Program-made: the position numbers and the translations under genes
Assembly (NCBI RefSeq): GCF_002205165.1
Contig: NZ_NIVS01000032.1
Location: 62,001 to 126,000, forward strand
DNA: 64,000 nucleotides
DNA from: Stenotrophomonas maltophilia
Lineage (GTDB): Bacteria; Pseudomonadota; Gammaproteobacteria; Xanthomonadales; Xanthomonadaceae
Direction: 5' to 3'
Notes under the pieces: model-generated
Told to the model about the DNA's origin: nothing
The model's input: only the letters and a program-made list of their open reading frames with translations
The model's database searches: none
Part shown: one piece after another, positions 34,701 through 42,787 of the stretch
Position numbering within the stretch: position 1 is the stretch's first letter
How the letters are laid out: each line of letters opens with the position of its first letter

Positions 34701-37600
34701 CCACCACCAAGCGCAAGATCGTCAATGTGGCCGACGGTCTCGTGGCGAACAACAGCAATGAAGCCATCACCGGCAGCCAGCTGAAGACCACCAACGATCT
34801 GATTGCCGCCCAGGCAGCCGCCGTGTCGGCCAATGCCGAGAAGATCGATGGCAACCGCAGTAGCATCGAAGGCAACCTGGCCGGGATCGGAACCAATCGC
34901 ACGGGCATCGAGACCAATCGCACCGGCATTGACAACAACCGGACCGGCATCGTCACCAATCGCACCAGCATTGATACCAACCGCGCCAACATCGGCGTGA
35001 ACCGCGACGACATTGCCGCGCTGCGCAGTGACTTTGAGGGCTTTGTGCCGGACCTGGAAGGCGCGGTGACGTTCAATGAAGATCGCACGATCGTGGATCT
35101 GGACAACGCTCGGATCAGCGGGCTGTCGGCGGGGGATATCAGCCATGCCGGAAGCAAGGATGCGGTGAATGGGGGGCAGTTGTTTGCGACGAACACTCGC
35201 GTTAACAGCCTCGAGGAACAGCATCGGTTCCTTTTCGTATCCTCTGACGCGTTCAGCGAAGCGGCAACCGCCGGTAGGGGCGGGGTAGCGATTGGTGATT
35301 CCGCGGAGGCATCGATTGAAGGCGAAGGTGGGACAGCAGTGGGCAGCTTCTCGAAAGCGCAGGCCAGCAACTCAGTTGCATTGGGGCGAGCTGCCCATGT
35401 TCAGCGGGGGGCGGATGGTGGATTTGCACTCGGCACGAGGTCGCTGGTTGAGGTGACGCACGGCGTCGCCCTGGGCACAAGCAGTGAAGTTAAAGCGGGG
35501 GCTACTAATAGTATTGCTCTTGGATATCGCTCAATTGCCACTGAAGCCGATAGCCTATCCATCGGTAACGACGGAGCTACCGGTCTGAAGCGACGTATCG
35601 TCAACGTCGGCCGCGGCACGCGGGGCGATAGCGCTACTACAGTCGCACAGCTTCAGGAGGCAGTTGATGGGCTGGGCGGTGGCGCGACGGTAGACGTATC
35701 CGGCACGGTGACGCGCCCTGAGTACGTCTTGAGCCGAGGCACGCATGACAATGTCGGCTCCGCACTTCTGGCGCTCGATTCCGCAATCACCACTACCACC
35801 TCCGACATCGACGCGCTGGGCAACCATGTCAACCGGCTGTTCCAGGAGGAAGCCAGCACGCGCACAGATGGCGCAGGCCGTCTAGCGCTGGGTGGTGAAC
35901 ATGGCATGGTGCTGGGTAACGTGGCCGATGGCCGTATCGGTGCAGGTAGCCGTGACGCCGTCAACGGCGGGCAACTGCACGCCACGAACCAGAAGGTGGG
36001 CGAGAACCGCAGTGAGATTTTCGATCTGCGCGCAGCACTGGATGGGATGCAGCCGCGCACCGCACGTAGCCTGATGTTGGCGGACGCGCCGGTGGTCGAC
36101 TTCGGCGGCTCGCGCCTTGCCGGTGTGGGGGCGGGCGATATCTCGTCGGCGGACAGCAAGGATGCTGTGAACGGTGGGCAGTTGTTTGCCACCAATGAGC
36201 GCCTCGAAAAAGTCGCGGAGGGTGCGCGGTACGTCAGTGTTGGCTACGACGAGGAATCTGTCGCGGCACAGGCTGGCTTCCTGGCGATTGCGATCGGTGA
36301 CAACGCCGAAGCGTCGCTCGATACCGAAGGCGCTGTGGCAGTGGGCAGCTATGCTGTTGCACGGGGCCGAGATTCGGTTGCGCTTGGGCGTGCGGCTTAC
36401 GTTCATGCGGGTGCAAGACAGGGCTTCGCGCTTGGTCCAAGTTCTCACGTCGAGGCAGCCAATGGCATGGCGTTAGGTGCGTCGTCAGTGGTTGAAGAAG
36501 GTGCGTTTGCTGCTGTGGCCATCGGCTATGGATCAATCGCGACAGAGTCGAATACGATCTCTGTCGGTAACTCGACTACCCAGCGCCGCATCGTCAACGT
36601 AGCCAACGGCACCGCAAACCAAGATGCCGCCACCGTCGGCCAGCTCAAGCGCATCGCTTCGGTCTTCGGCGGCAGCGTGGATGCCAACGGCAACCCGGTC
36701 ACGCCGTCGTTCAACGTGCAGGGGGGCGAGCACCGCACGGTCGGTGACGCGCTGACCGCGCTGGATACCTCGGTGGAGGACAACGAGAAGTCGCTGGCCT
36801 CGCTGGACCGCAACTTCAACCGCCTTTTCCAGGAAGACCCCACCCCCCGCACCGACGGCCCCGGCCGCCTGAACCTGGGCGGTGCCCACGGCATGGTGCT
36901 GGGCAATGTGGCCAACGGCCTGATCGCTTCCGGCAGCCGCGATGCGGTCAACGGCGGGCAGCTGTATGAAGTGCAGAAGAACCTGCAGGGACAGATCGAC
37001 ACCCTGGAAGGCCGTGGCACCGAGCCGGTCGCGATGATGAGCCGGATGGGCGCACCGGTGGCGATGTCCGCCGATGCACCGGTGACCACCAGCGAGACTG
37101 CGCCGGCACCGTCCCCGGCACCGGTGGAAACCCCGGTCGCCAAGGTCGATACGCCCGAGCCGGTAGTCAAGGCCGAGGGTGACACTGCCGTGGCCGTGGG
37201 CAGCGAGGGCAAGGAGCGCAGCATCCGCCACGTGGCCAAGGGCACCGCCGATACCGATGCGGTCAATGTCCGCCAGCTCAATGAGGTGCTCGACCGTGCC
37301 AACGAGTACACCGATCTGGCGGTGGAAGGCTTGAACAAGCGCCTGGATGGCATGGACAAGCGTTTCAACCGGATGGCGGCGATGAGCAGTGCACAGAGTG
37401 CGATGGCGATGAACACCGCCGGCCTGAATACCTACAACCGCCTTGGCGCGGGTGTGGGCCATTCCGATGGCGAATCGGCACTGGCGGTGGGCTACCAGCG
37501 GGTGATGAACGAGCGTGGCTCGGCCACCTTCAGCCTCAATGGCGCCTTCACCAACAGCGGTGAGAAGACCGTCGGCGTGGGCGTGGGTATCGGCTGGTAA
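31775..37600 (+). CDS. Trimeric autotransporter adhesin (YadA/Hia-type)
   Basis: A 1,941-residue type Vc adhesin. The GTG start at 31775 (GGAG eight bases upstream) begins an extended signal peptide region (NRIYRLIWNTALGCWTVAS), so this start is preferred to ATG 31742. Repeated YadA-head motifs (AIGxxAxAxG, SVALG, NAVSVGN) alternate with neck and stalk segments (KRKIVNV, EAVTGKQL). Residues about 536-820 are three near-identical 95-residue repeats. Residues 1024-1079 are eight IxxN heptads. Two diverged modules of about 320 residues follow. A Pro/Ala/Thr-rich linker lies near 1755-1805, then a short coiled coil and the YadA anchor, ending GVGVGIGW. Three copies assemble one 12-strand barrel. 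Confidence 0.95.
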   Translation: MNRIYRLIWNTALGCWTVASEHTKGRGKRASGAATVAAVAALVLSMPVLATEPSESEEPTVATRLIVVPEPILSPFSAGAIVPRAVGILSVHNQSSITSDSSYRNSTLTGDHSIVLGSRSSVAGGNATAYGNQVVVDGRIASAFGFQSVARGIGATALGAHAIAYSYGLAAGIGSKATGTFATALGNYTTANGDNSLAAGRSSVSSGAQSLALGYLAEATGNYTIAIGNETKAPGYSSIAMGAYATTAASHSIAIGDRASVASAAANGVALGKDATLQAAASNAVALGSGSVAASSNSVSVGNATLKRKIVNVDDGAISANSSEAVTGKQLYATSSKLVSQRTAIGQNAEATGSSDTAIGYGAKATGTYSNAMGYGTTTAGANAVAIGTLAKGAAGGAVSLGNRAEVDVTSTNGTALGSGAKVSGSAAGAVALGNGSIAAAANTVSVGTTTLKRKIVNVGDGLVAAGSTEAVTGNQLHATNESLGKVQGLITEASANGTVRLGIGNTGNRLDVRNQANANRVLTGLADGAVTAGSTEAVTGKQLHATNATLGTTTATANTAKTTAEAARDNAATALDKANLTGGLVGQVSPTGNVRLGAENTGTSIDVRNKSNAARKLSGVADAALSATSTEAVTGKQLHATNATLGTTTTTANTAKATAEAARDNAATALDKANLTGGLVGQVSPTGNVRLGAENTGTSIDVRNKSNAARKLSGVADAALSATSTEAVTGKQLHATNATLGTTTTTANTAKATAEAARDNAAAALDKANLTGGLVGQVSPTGNVRLGAENTGTSIDVRNKSNAARKLSGVADAALSATSTEAVTGKQLFNTDGKVKLADDKAVAAQSTADGAKGDAASALQRIASSKAIIGTSATAAGSNANAMGYEAQAGGSHSNAVGFRAKAAGANAVGLGTMVDAAADDAIAMGNRTVVDAGAKGGIALGAGAKVEAGASNGVALGQGSVAASGNAVSVGNATTKRKIVNVADGLVANNSNEAITGSQLKTTNDLIAAQAAAVSANAEKIDGNRSSIEGNLAGIGTNRTGIETNRTGIDNNRTGIVTNRTSIDTNRANIGVNRDDIAALRSDFEGFVPDLEGAVTFNEDRTIVDLDNARISGLSAGDISHAGSKDAVNGGQLFATNTRVNSLEEQHRFLFVSSDAFSEAATAGRGGVAIGDSAEASIEGEGGTAVGSFSKAQASNSVALGRAAHVQRGADGGFALGTRSLVEVTHGVALGTSSEVKAGATNSIALGYRSIATEADSLSIGNDGATGLKRRIVNVGRGTRGDSATTVAQLQEAVDGLGGGATVDVSGTVTRPEYVLSRGTHDNVGSALLALDSAITTTTSDIDALGNHVNRLFQEEASTRTDGAGRLALGGEHGMVLGNVADGRIGAGSRDAVNGGQLHATNQKVGENRSEIFDLRAALDGMQPRTARSLMLADAPVVDFGGSRLAGVGAGDISSADSKDAVNGGQLFATNERLEKVAEGARYVSVGYDEESVAAQAGFLAIAIGDNAEASLDTEGAVAVGSYAVARGRDSVALGRAAYVHAGARQGFALGPSSHVEAANGMALGASSVVEEGAFAAVAIGYGSIATESNTISVGNSTTQRRIVNVANGTANQDAATVGQLKRIASVFGGSVDANGNPVTPSFNVQGGEHRTVGDALTALDTSVEDNEKSLASLDRNFNRLFQEDPTPRTDGPGRLNLGGAHGMVLGNVANGLIASGSRDAVNGGQLYEVQKNLQGQIDTLEGRGTEPVAMMSRMGAPVAMSADAPVTTSETAPAPSPAPVETPVAKVDTPEPVVKAEGDTAVAVGSEGKERSIRHVAKGTADTDAVNVRQLNEVLDRANEYTDLAVEGLNKRLDGMDKRFNRMAAMSSAQSAMAMNTAGLNTYNRLGAGVGHSDGESALAVGYQRVMNERGSATFSLNGAFTNSGEKTVGVGVGIGW
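33380..34234 (+). repeat. Three tandem 285-bp repeats within the trimeric autotransporter gene
   Basis: Units start at 33380, 33665 and 33950, exactly 285 bp (95 codons) apart, and a partial fourth begins at 34235. Each encodes EAVTGKQLHATNATLGTTT, a helical stretch, then LVGQVSPTGNVRLG and NKSNAARKLSGVADAALS. The copies differ at only a few bases, so the array is young and can expand or contract in frame. Confidence 0.93.
34844..35011 (+). repeat. Eight consecutive IxxN heptads (stalk coiled coil with Asn at position d)
   Basis: A 21-bp periodic stretch encoding eight heptads IxxNRxx (one has Leu in place of Arg), for example IETNRTG and IVTNRTS. Ile falls at position a and Asn at d. In trimeric autotransporters, Asn at d is known to bind anions in the core of the trimeric stalk. 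Confidence 0.85.
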
Positions 37601-37678
37601 GCGACGCGTCGCATTGCTGCGGCCCCATGGGCGGCCCGGGTCGGGATGACCGGGCCACCCTGCGGGCCTTCTGGACCC

Positions 37679-37711
37679 GGCGCGGTCCGCTTCTGGCGGC
37701 CGCGCCTTTTT
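37679..37711 (+). terminator. Rho-independent terminator after the trimeric autotransporter
   Basis: GGCGCGG(T)CCGC pairs with GCGGCCGCGCC across a TTCTG loop (11 bp, one bulge) and is followed by TTTTT. It ends only 16 bases before the ATG of the next gene, whose ribosome site (GGAG) lies immediately downstream. Confidence 0.8.
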
Positions 37712-37726
37712 GTATTGGAGCCTGTC

Positions 37727-38041
37727 ATGCACATTCCCCCTGTCCACATCGAAGCCAGCCCGCCCGCACACACGGCGTGGCCGATGCTGCCCATCGCGGC
37801 GTTGCTCATGGCCATCGTGGCCGTTGTGAGCTGGAAGCTGCTCAGTGCCCCCACGTTGCGGGTAACGCCGGATGCAGCCCGCGTCTGGATGACAGAGCTG
37901 GATACCAGCATCCTCAAGCGCACCACCGGGGCCGGCGATGAGGACGAAGGCCCCGTGGTCATGGCGCATCCGGGCCGGCCGCTGGACGAGGCGCACCCAC
38001 TGGAGCACCTGCCTTACCTGCGCAGCAGGCCGCCCAGGTAA
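37727..38041 (+). CDS. Small single-pass membrane protein, unknown
   Basis: A 104-residue protein I do not recognise. GGAG lies six bases before the ATG. One membrane helix spans about residues 19-40 (AWPMLPIAALLMAIVAVVSW), preceded by a short His/Pro-rich N-terminus and followed by about 60 acidic then basic soluble residues, ending RSRPPR. It directly follows the autotransporter terminator and precedes another unknown gene by 5 bases. Inner-membrane accessory proteins are encoded next to some trimeric autotransporters (SadB beside SadA in Salmonella, a lipoprotein), but this protein has no lipobox, so the analogy rests on position only. Confidence 0.65.
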   Translation: MHIPPVHIEASPPAHTAWPMLPIAALLMAIVAVVSWKLLSAPTLRVTPDAARVWMTELDTSILKRTTGAGDEDEGPVVMAHPGRPLDEAHPLEHLPYLRSRPPR

Positions 38042-38051
38042 GGCAGGTGCT
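38004..38051 (+). promoter_or_regulatory. 17-bp perfect hairpin enclosing the start region of the 38047 gene
   Basis: AGCACCTGCCTTACCTG (38004-38020) is perfectly complementary to 38035-38051 across a 14-nt loop. The 3' arm contains the stop of the 37727 gene, the AAGG ribosome site and the GTG start of the 38047 gene. The 5' arm codes for the end of the upstream protein. No U-tract follows. The layout fits translational coupling; a role as a terminator is less likely. Confidence 0.7.
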
Positions 38052-38454
38052 GCTGGCGCCCGCCTCGATCCGGTTCCAGAAAGATCTGATCACCGATATC
38101 GGCACGCTCAGCACCGCGCTCGACCACTGCGGGGAGCGACGCTGCGCCGATGTCATCGCACGGCTGCGGGTGCTCACTGCCGCCCGGGCCGACAGCGTGG
38201 TGGCGTTCACGGCCCTTCATGACCTGCATGCCTGCAGCGTCGTCCGGGTGCGCCGGGGCAGGGCGGACCTGCGCCAGGCGGAGCTTCTCCACGCCGACAG
38301 TGAAGCGCTCGATACCCTGCTGCGCGGCGGCTACGCGGACGTGGACCACTACAGCAACGCGCTGTGGGAGGTGATCGAGATTCATCGGGAAATGACCGAA
38401 GCGTATGCGCGCGAGCACCGTTTCGTGATGCTGCTGCAGCGTCTTTACAACTAA
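38047..38454 (+). CDS. Small soluble helical protein, unknown
   Basis: A 135-residue protein, not recognised. It starts with GTG (no ATG/GTG/TTG start exists further upstream in frame) behind AAGG. No signal or membrane helix is seen; it looks mostly alpha-helical with two HxxC-like spots (LDHCGERRC and LHDLHACSV). It lies 5 bases after the 37727 gene, and its start is buried in a 17-bp hairpin shared with that gene, so the two are probably one translationally coupled unit. A frameshifted single ancestor is possible but there is no family evidence for it. Confidence 0.6.
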   Translation: MLLAPASIRFQKDLITDIGTLSTALDHCGERRCADVIARLRVLTAARADSVVAFTALHDLHACSVVRVRRGRADLRQAELLHADSEALDTLLRGGYADVDHYSNALWEVIEIHREMTEAYAREHRFVMLLQRLYN

Positions 38455-38491
38455 TTGTATGGAACCCGGTGGCGCAATCGGGATCATGCCG
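38445..38491 (+). promoter_or_regulatory. Bipartite motif upstream of the DUF389 gene
   Basis: Block 1 TTACAACTAATTGTAT contains the dyad TACAA-N4-TTGTA. After exactly 16 nt, block 2 is ATCGGGATCATGCCG. The same two blocks with the same gap occur upstream of both classical autotransporter genes. Block 1 overlaps the stop of the 38047 gene; the DUF389 ATG is about 85 bases beyond block 1. Confidence 0.55.
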
Positions 38492-38543
38492 CCCACGGTG
38501 CGGCGTGGCTGCGCCTGCCTTCCTTTTCCCGTGCCGTGCTGCC

Positions 38544-39905
38544 ATGAATCTACCTACGCTGTTTCACCATCCTGCCGTACGGCGGGCATGTCACCTGTGG
38601 CACCAGCTGCGCCAGCGTATGGCCCAGAACGTAGATCACGCCGCGGTGCTGACCAATGTGACCGACGGCGGCGGGCTGACCGCGCGCTTCGCCTTCATGG
38701 CCGTCATGTCCTGCGGGATCGCGATTCTGGGGCTGCTGCAGTCCTCGGCTGCGGTAGTGATCGGTGCGATGCTGATCTCCCCGTTGATGGGCCCGATCGT
38801 GCAGCTGGGCTTTTCCCTGTGCGTGGTGGATTTCCGGATGATGGGGCGCTCGCTGCTGGCATTGCTGGGCGGTATCGGCCTGGCGTTGGCCACGGCGATG
38901 CTGATCGTGTGGCTCTCCCCCCTGCGTGAAGCCACCGGCGAGATCCTGGCGCGCACGCACCCGAACCTGTTCGATCTGCTGGTGGCCCTGCTGTCCGGCC
39001 TGGCCGGGGGGTATGCGGTGATCACCCGCAAGGGCGAGGCGATCGTGGGTGTGGCCATCGCCACGGCATTGATGCCCCCGTTGGCGGTGGTGGCCTTCGG
39101 CCTGGCAACGGGCGACATGACCATCGCCGGCGGTGCCTTCTTCCTGTTCATGACCAATCTGTTGGCCATTGCGTTGAGCGTGACGCTGATTGCCAAGTGG
39201 TATGGCTTCGGGATGGACAACGTGCCGCAGCACACGATGTGGCAGGGCGCGGTGATCGCGGTGACGTTCGTGCTGCTGGCCTTTCCGCTGGGCGTGGCGC
39301 TGCGCGATATCGGCCGGCAGACCTGGATGGCCAACCAGACCCGCGCGGTGGTGCAGGAGTACCTGCAGGAACAGGGCGGTTCGATCGAGCGCCTGGAAGT
39401 GATTCGCCGCGAGGCAACACTCAGCGTGGATCTGGTGGTGATCGTTCCGACCTACCTGCCCACCGTGCAGCAGGATCTGTCCGCCCAGCTGGCCGCTCGC
39501 CTGGCCCAGACGCCCCGTGTGCGGGTGCGCCAGACGCTGGAGGCCAATGACAATGGCCGGCGTGACCGCGCGGACCTGGATGGGTTGAGCTTGAGCGTCA
39601 CCGCATTGGCGCGGCAGGCGGCGCAGCTGCGCGCGGAAGCCAACGCCATGATCCTCCAGGGGGTACAGCAGCAGCTGGACGGCATGGACGCACACGTGGA
39701 ACTGGATGACGGCCAGCTGTTGCTCTCCGTGGGGGTCGCCGCCGAGGAAGGCCTGGACGACAGTGCGCTGCTCGCCCTTCGCGATGCGATCACCCGCCGG
39801 GCGCCGGGTTGGACCGTGCTTGTCTGGACGCGCGAGGCGCTGCCACCTGACGCGGCGCTGGTGCCTGCGCAGGGTGTCCAGGCCGCCGGCGAGGCGCCTC
39901 GCTGA
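38544..39905 (+). CDS. DUF389 family membrane protein
   Basis: A 453-residue protein. Residues about 45-270 hold the DUF389 core with roughly six hydrophobic helices (GLLQSSAAVVIGAMLISPLMGPI is typical of the family). The last 170 residues form a soluble alpha/beta tail (VQEYLQEQGGSIERLEVI onward) without clear homology. The start at 38544 is chosen because the open frame before it crosses the preceding intergenic region and the family domain begins soon after. Function is unknown; transport has been suggested for the family. It shares an upstream motif with the two autotransporter genes to its right. Confidence 0.85.
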   Translation: MNLPTLFHHPAVRRACHLWHQLRQRMAQNVDHAAVLTNVTDGGGLTARFAFMAVMSCGIAILGLLQSSAAVVIGAMLISPLMGPIVQLGFSLCVVDFRMMGRSLLALLGGIGLALATAMLIVWLSPLREATGEILARTHPNLFDLLVALLSGLAGGYAVITRKGEAIVGVAIATALMPPLAVVAFGLATGDMTIAGGAFFLFMTNLLAIALSVTLIAKWYGFGMDNVPQHTMWQGAVIAVTFVLLAFPLGVALRDIGRQTWMANQTRAVVQEYLQEQGGSIERLEVIRREATLSVDLVVIVPTYLPTVQQDLSAQLAARLAQTPRVRVRQTLEANDNGRRDRADLDGLSLSVTALARQAAQLRAEANAMILQGVQQQLDGMDAHVELDDGQLLLSVGVAAEEGLDDSALLALRDAITRRAPGWTVLVWTREALPPDAALVPAQGVQAAGEAPR

Positions 39906-40368
39906 CGTCTCCGGTGCATCGGGGCATGGTCGACCGAGTTGGCAAAATACGCATGAGTATGTACCGGCACATTTTCATCAGCCGGGTATCCGATGCGCAT
40001 TTTCACGCTTAGCTGGAGCCATCGGAAACCAAAGGACCATGTGACAGCCCTATAAGTGGAGGAAACGCCGCGCCCGCTGGAATCCATTGGGAGACGGGGC
40101 TCTTGCGGCTGGGTGATCGCTGTGAGCAAGGAAAACGAAAGGTGGAATTGAGGTTTCTTTCGTAGCGTTGACAGCCCATTCACATAGTTGAAGGGCAAGG
40201 TCCTCCTGCGAACGCGCTTCGTTCCGAGTCACGGATGAACAGTGATGCGGTTCACAGTTAGATTGCAACTTTTTGTATGGCTACGCCTCACTGGATCCGG
40301 ATGATGCCGGTCTCCCAGGTCGCGGATCATCCATCGGCGACCTCTTTCTAGCCTGAGAGGATCTCGCC
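39906..40368. other. 463-base intergenic region upstream of the first classical autotransporter
   Basis: The region is A/T-richer than its surroundings and contains no convincing gene: a minus-strand frame at 40050-40268 has no clear ribosome site or family, and a plus-strand 31-codon frame from about 40055 follows GGAGG only within itself. The bipartite motif at 40263-40309 lies at its right end. Long A-rich leaders of this kind often hold regulator sites. Confidence 0.5.
40263..40309 (+). promoter_or_regulatory. Bipartite motif upstream of autotransporter 1
   Basis: Block 1 TTGCAACTTTTTGTAT, a 16-nt gap, block 2 ATCCGGATGATGCCG. The GTG start lies about 90 bases after block 1. The gap sequence is unlike that of the other two copies although its length is identical. 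Confidence 0.6.
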
Positions 40369-42783
40369 GTGCCAAATACCCCCAGCATGTTCCGTCGTCG
40401 AAATGCATTGGCTGCAGCGTTGGCTGTTGGCCTGTTCTCCTTGGCAGGCGGTGCTGCCGCCCAGGTGGTTGTGAGCGCGGGTGAGTCGCTGACTGTCACC
40501 CCCGGCTCCGTCAATGAAGGACGCTCTTTCGAGGTCACTGGAGGGCACCTGACCATCAATGGGGCGCGATCCGCAGCGATCAGTGCTACGTCAATGGGGG
40601 GGGTCACACTGGATGGAGCGCGCGTGGAAAGGACCGGTGGCGGTTCTAATCCAGCGCTTTTGCTTTTACAAGCGAATGCCGTGGTTGCGAATTCGATTAT
40701 CAGCAGTGCTCAAACCCATGCGATAGGTCTGAATGGCAATCTTGGCAGCAGTGATCCAAAATCCCGCGCTACGATTACGGGTAGCCAAATCACAGGGTCC
40801 GGCCGCGGTATCCTGCTGAGCGCGGACGGGACCTTGGTCCTTTCCAACTCAAGCGTCGTGGCGCTGCAGCGCGGCACAGGGACATTTGCTGGGCACGGGC
40901 TATGGAACGATGGTGGGCGCGCGCTCATCACCGATGGAAGCACGATTACCGGTGATGCGACTGGGATACGTATGGCCTTGCGCACCAGCGCTCAACCGGC
41001 GGATCTCGATGTCGATACCTGGGGCGTAACGGTGGATGGCTCTCGTGTGGAGGGCAAGAGCGATGCTGCCATTTTCGTCGGCGCTTCATCTGCTGTGCCG
41101 CTCATTCCCGCGCACATCTTCCTGCGCAATGGTGCAAAACTGGCCGGTGCGGATGACGTGCTGCTGCGTGCGGCCGCCAATTCCATTACCGAATTGACTG
41201 TAGCCAGCTCCACGCTGGACGGACACCTTCTCTTCGACGACACCGCCAATGCGAGCATTACCTTCACCGATGCGGCTGTGCTCAACGGCACCATCATCGG
41301 TGCGCGGGCCGACACCACCGTCACCAACGGCGCCAGCTGGAACCTCAGCGGCGACAGCAGCATCGGCGACCTGTCGCTCGGTTCGGGCGGCACGGTCAAA
41401 CTCGGCGATGGCACGGCCTTCAACACCCTCAATGTCAACGGCGACTTCGTCGGCCAGGGTGGCACATTCGTGTTCAATACCGTGTTCGGGGATGACAGCT
41501 CACCCTCTGACAAGGTGGTGATCGCGGGCAACAGTTCCGGTACCGGCAACATCGTGGTCAACAACATCAACGGCACCGGCGCGCAGACGGGCGAGGGCAT
41601 CCAGCTGATTTCAGTCGCTGGTTCGTCCGACGCCAGCTTCGTAATGCCGGGCCGCGCCACGGCGGGTATCTACGAATATCTGCTGTACAAGGGCGGCGTT
41701 GCCAACCCGAACGACGGCGCCTGGTACCTGCGCTCCACCTATACCGGTGACCCGTGTGATCTGAACCCGTCGCTGCCGATCTGTGCGCCGACCGATCCGG
41801 GCACCCCGGTGACCCCTGTGGACCCGATTGATCCGGGCGGCCCGACCGATCCGGTCCCGCTGCTGCGCCCGGAGCCAGGTGCGTACCTGGCCAACCAGGC
41901 GGCGGCTGTGCACATGTTCCAGCAGCGCCGCCATGACCGCGGCGAGCCGGCCTTCGAGCACGATGGTGCCGGTGCGTGGGCACGCGTGGGCCGCGATCAG
42001 ATGCACACCACCATTGCCGGTCAGGTCGATACGCGCACGCACACCAATGTGCTGCAGATTGGCAGCGATCTGTACCGCTGGGGCCAGAGTGGCCGCGGCC
42101 AGATCGGGCTGATGCTGGCCACCGGTGATGCCGAGACCCAGGCCACCTCGCGGATCACCGGTTACGGCACCCGCGGCAAGGTCAAGGGCGATGCGGTGGG
42201 CCTGTACGGCACGTGGGTCCAGAGTGCCGAGGACAGCGCTGGGCTCTACGTCGACGGCTGGCTGCAGTACGGCCGCTACGACAACCGCGTGCAGGGCAAC
42301 AATCTGCCGCGTGAGACCTACGACGCGACCACCCGCGCCGCGTCGATCGAAGCCGGTTACGGCTGGGCCTTCGCCAACTCGGACCGTGGCACCTGGTACC
42401 TGCAGCCGCAGGCACAGCTGACCTACACCGATTACAAGGGCGACACGCTGCAGGAAGTGAACGGCACGGTGGTGGAAGACGACCGCGCCGGGGGCTTTGA
42501 GTCCCGTGTGGGCGTACGCCTGTTTGGTCATGACAACGCCTCGGGCAACCGGGTGCAGCCGTTCCTGGCGGTCAACTGGCTCTACACCGAGCGCGGCGAT
42601 GCGATGCGCTTCGATGGCGAGCGGCTGGATGCACGCCTGCCCACCAATCGCTATGAAGCCCAGGCCGGTGCGCAGCTGCGCCTGGGCCAGCGCTGGTCGG
42701 CGTGGGGGGATCTGCGGGTGCAGCGTGGCGACAGTGGTTACAAAGATGCTGGAGCACAGCTGGGTCTGCGCCGGGCGTGGTGA
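40369..42783 (+). CDS. Classical autotransporter 1 (type Va, pertactin/AIDA-like)
   Basis: An 804-residue protein. The GTG start follows GAGAGG; a signal peptide ends GGAAAQ. The passenger (about 32-470) is a Ser/Thr/Gly/Asn-rich right-handed beta-helix. Its second half (from DTTVTNGASWNL) includes the pertactin-like stabilising region before the barrel. A Pro-rich hinge (DPGTPVTPVDPIDPGG) leads to a beta-barrel of about 290 residues ending LGLRRAW. The last 490 residues are almost identical to those of the next gene, while the first 310 are unrelated and A/T-richer. No protease or cysteine-rich domain is seen, so it is probably an adhesin or autoagglutinin. Confidence 0.92.
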   Translation: MPNTPSMFRRRNALAAALAVGLFSLAGGAAAQVVVSAGESLTVTPGSVNEGRSFEVTGGHLTINGARSAAISATSMGGVTLDGARVERTGGGSNPALLLLQANAVVANSIISSAQTHAIGLNGNLGSSDPKSRATITGSQITGSGRGILLSADGTLVLSNSSVVALQRGTGTFAGHGLWNDGGRALITDGSTITGDATGIRMALRTSAQPADLDVDTWGVTVDGSRVEGKSDAAIFVGASSAVPLIPAHIFLRNGAKLAGADDVLLRAAANSITELTVASSTLDGHLLFDDTANASITFTDAAVLNGTIIGARADTTVTNGASWNLSGDSSIGDLSLGSGGTVKLGDGTAFNTLNVNGDFVGQGGTFVFNTVFGDDSSPSDKVVIAGNSSGTGNIVVNNINGTGAQTGEGIQLISVAGSSDASFVMPGRATAGIYEYLLYKGGVANPNDGAWYLRSTYTGDPCDLNPSLPICAPTDPGTPVTPVDPIDPGGPTDPVPLLRPEPGAYLANQAAAVHMFQQRRHDRGEPAFEHDGAGAWARVGRDQMHTTIAGQVDTRTHTNVLQIGSDLYRWGQSGRGQIGLMLATGDAETQATSRITGYGTRGKVKGDAVGLYGTWVQSAEDSAGLYVDGWLQYGRYDNRVQGNNLPRETYDATTRAASIEAGYGWAFANSDRGTWYLQPQAQLTYTDYKGDTLQEVNGTVVEDDRAGGFESRVGVRLFGHDNASGNRVQPFLAVNWLYTERGDAMRFDGERLDARLPTNRYEAQAGAQLRLGQRWSAWGDLRVQRGDSGYKDAGAQLGLRRAW

Positions 42784-42787
42784 CTTG

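Noticed and set aside
32834..35224. 796-codon minus-strand frame opposite the trimeric autotransporter
   Set aside because: It mirrors the 285-bp repeats of the real gene and shows no signal, domain or start context.
37727..38454. The two small genes as one frameshifted gene
   Set aside because: Each has its own ribosome site and start, the junction is organised as a coupling hairpin, and no fused family member is known to me.
40050..40268. 72-codon minus-strand frame in the gap before autotransporter 1
   Set aside because: No ribosome site, no domain, and its 5' end runs into the bipartite motif region; better read as regulatory DNA.
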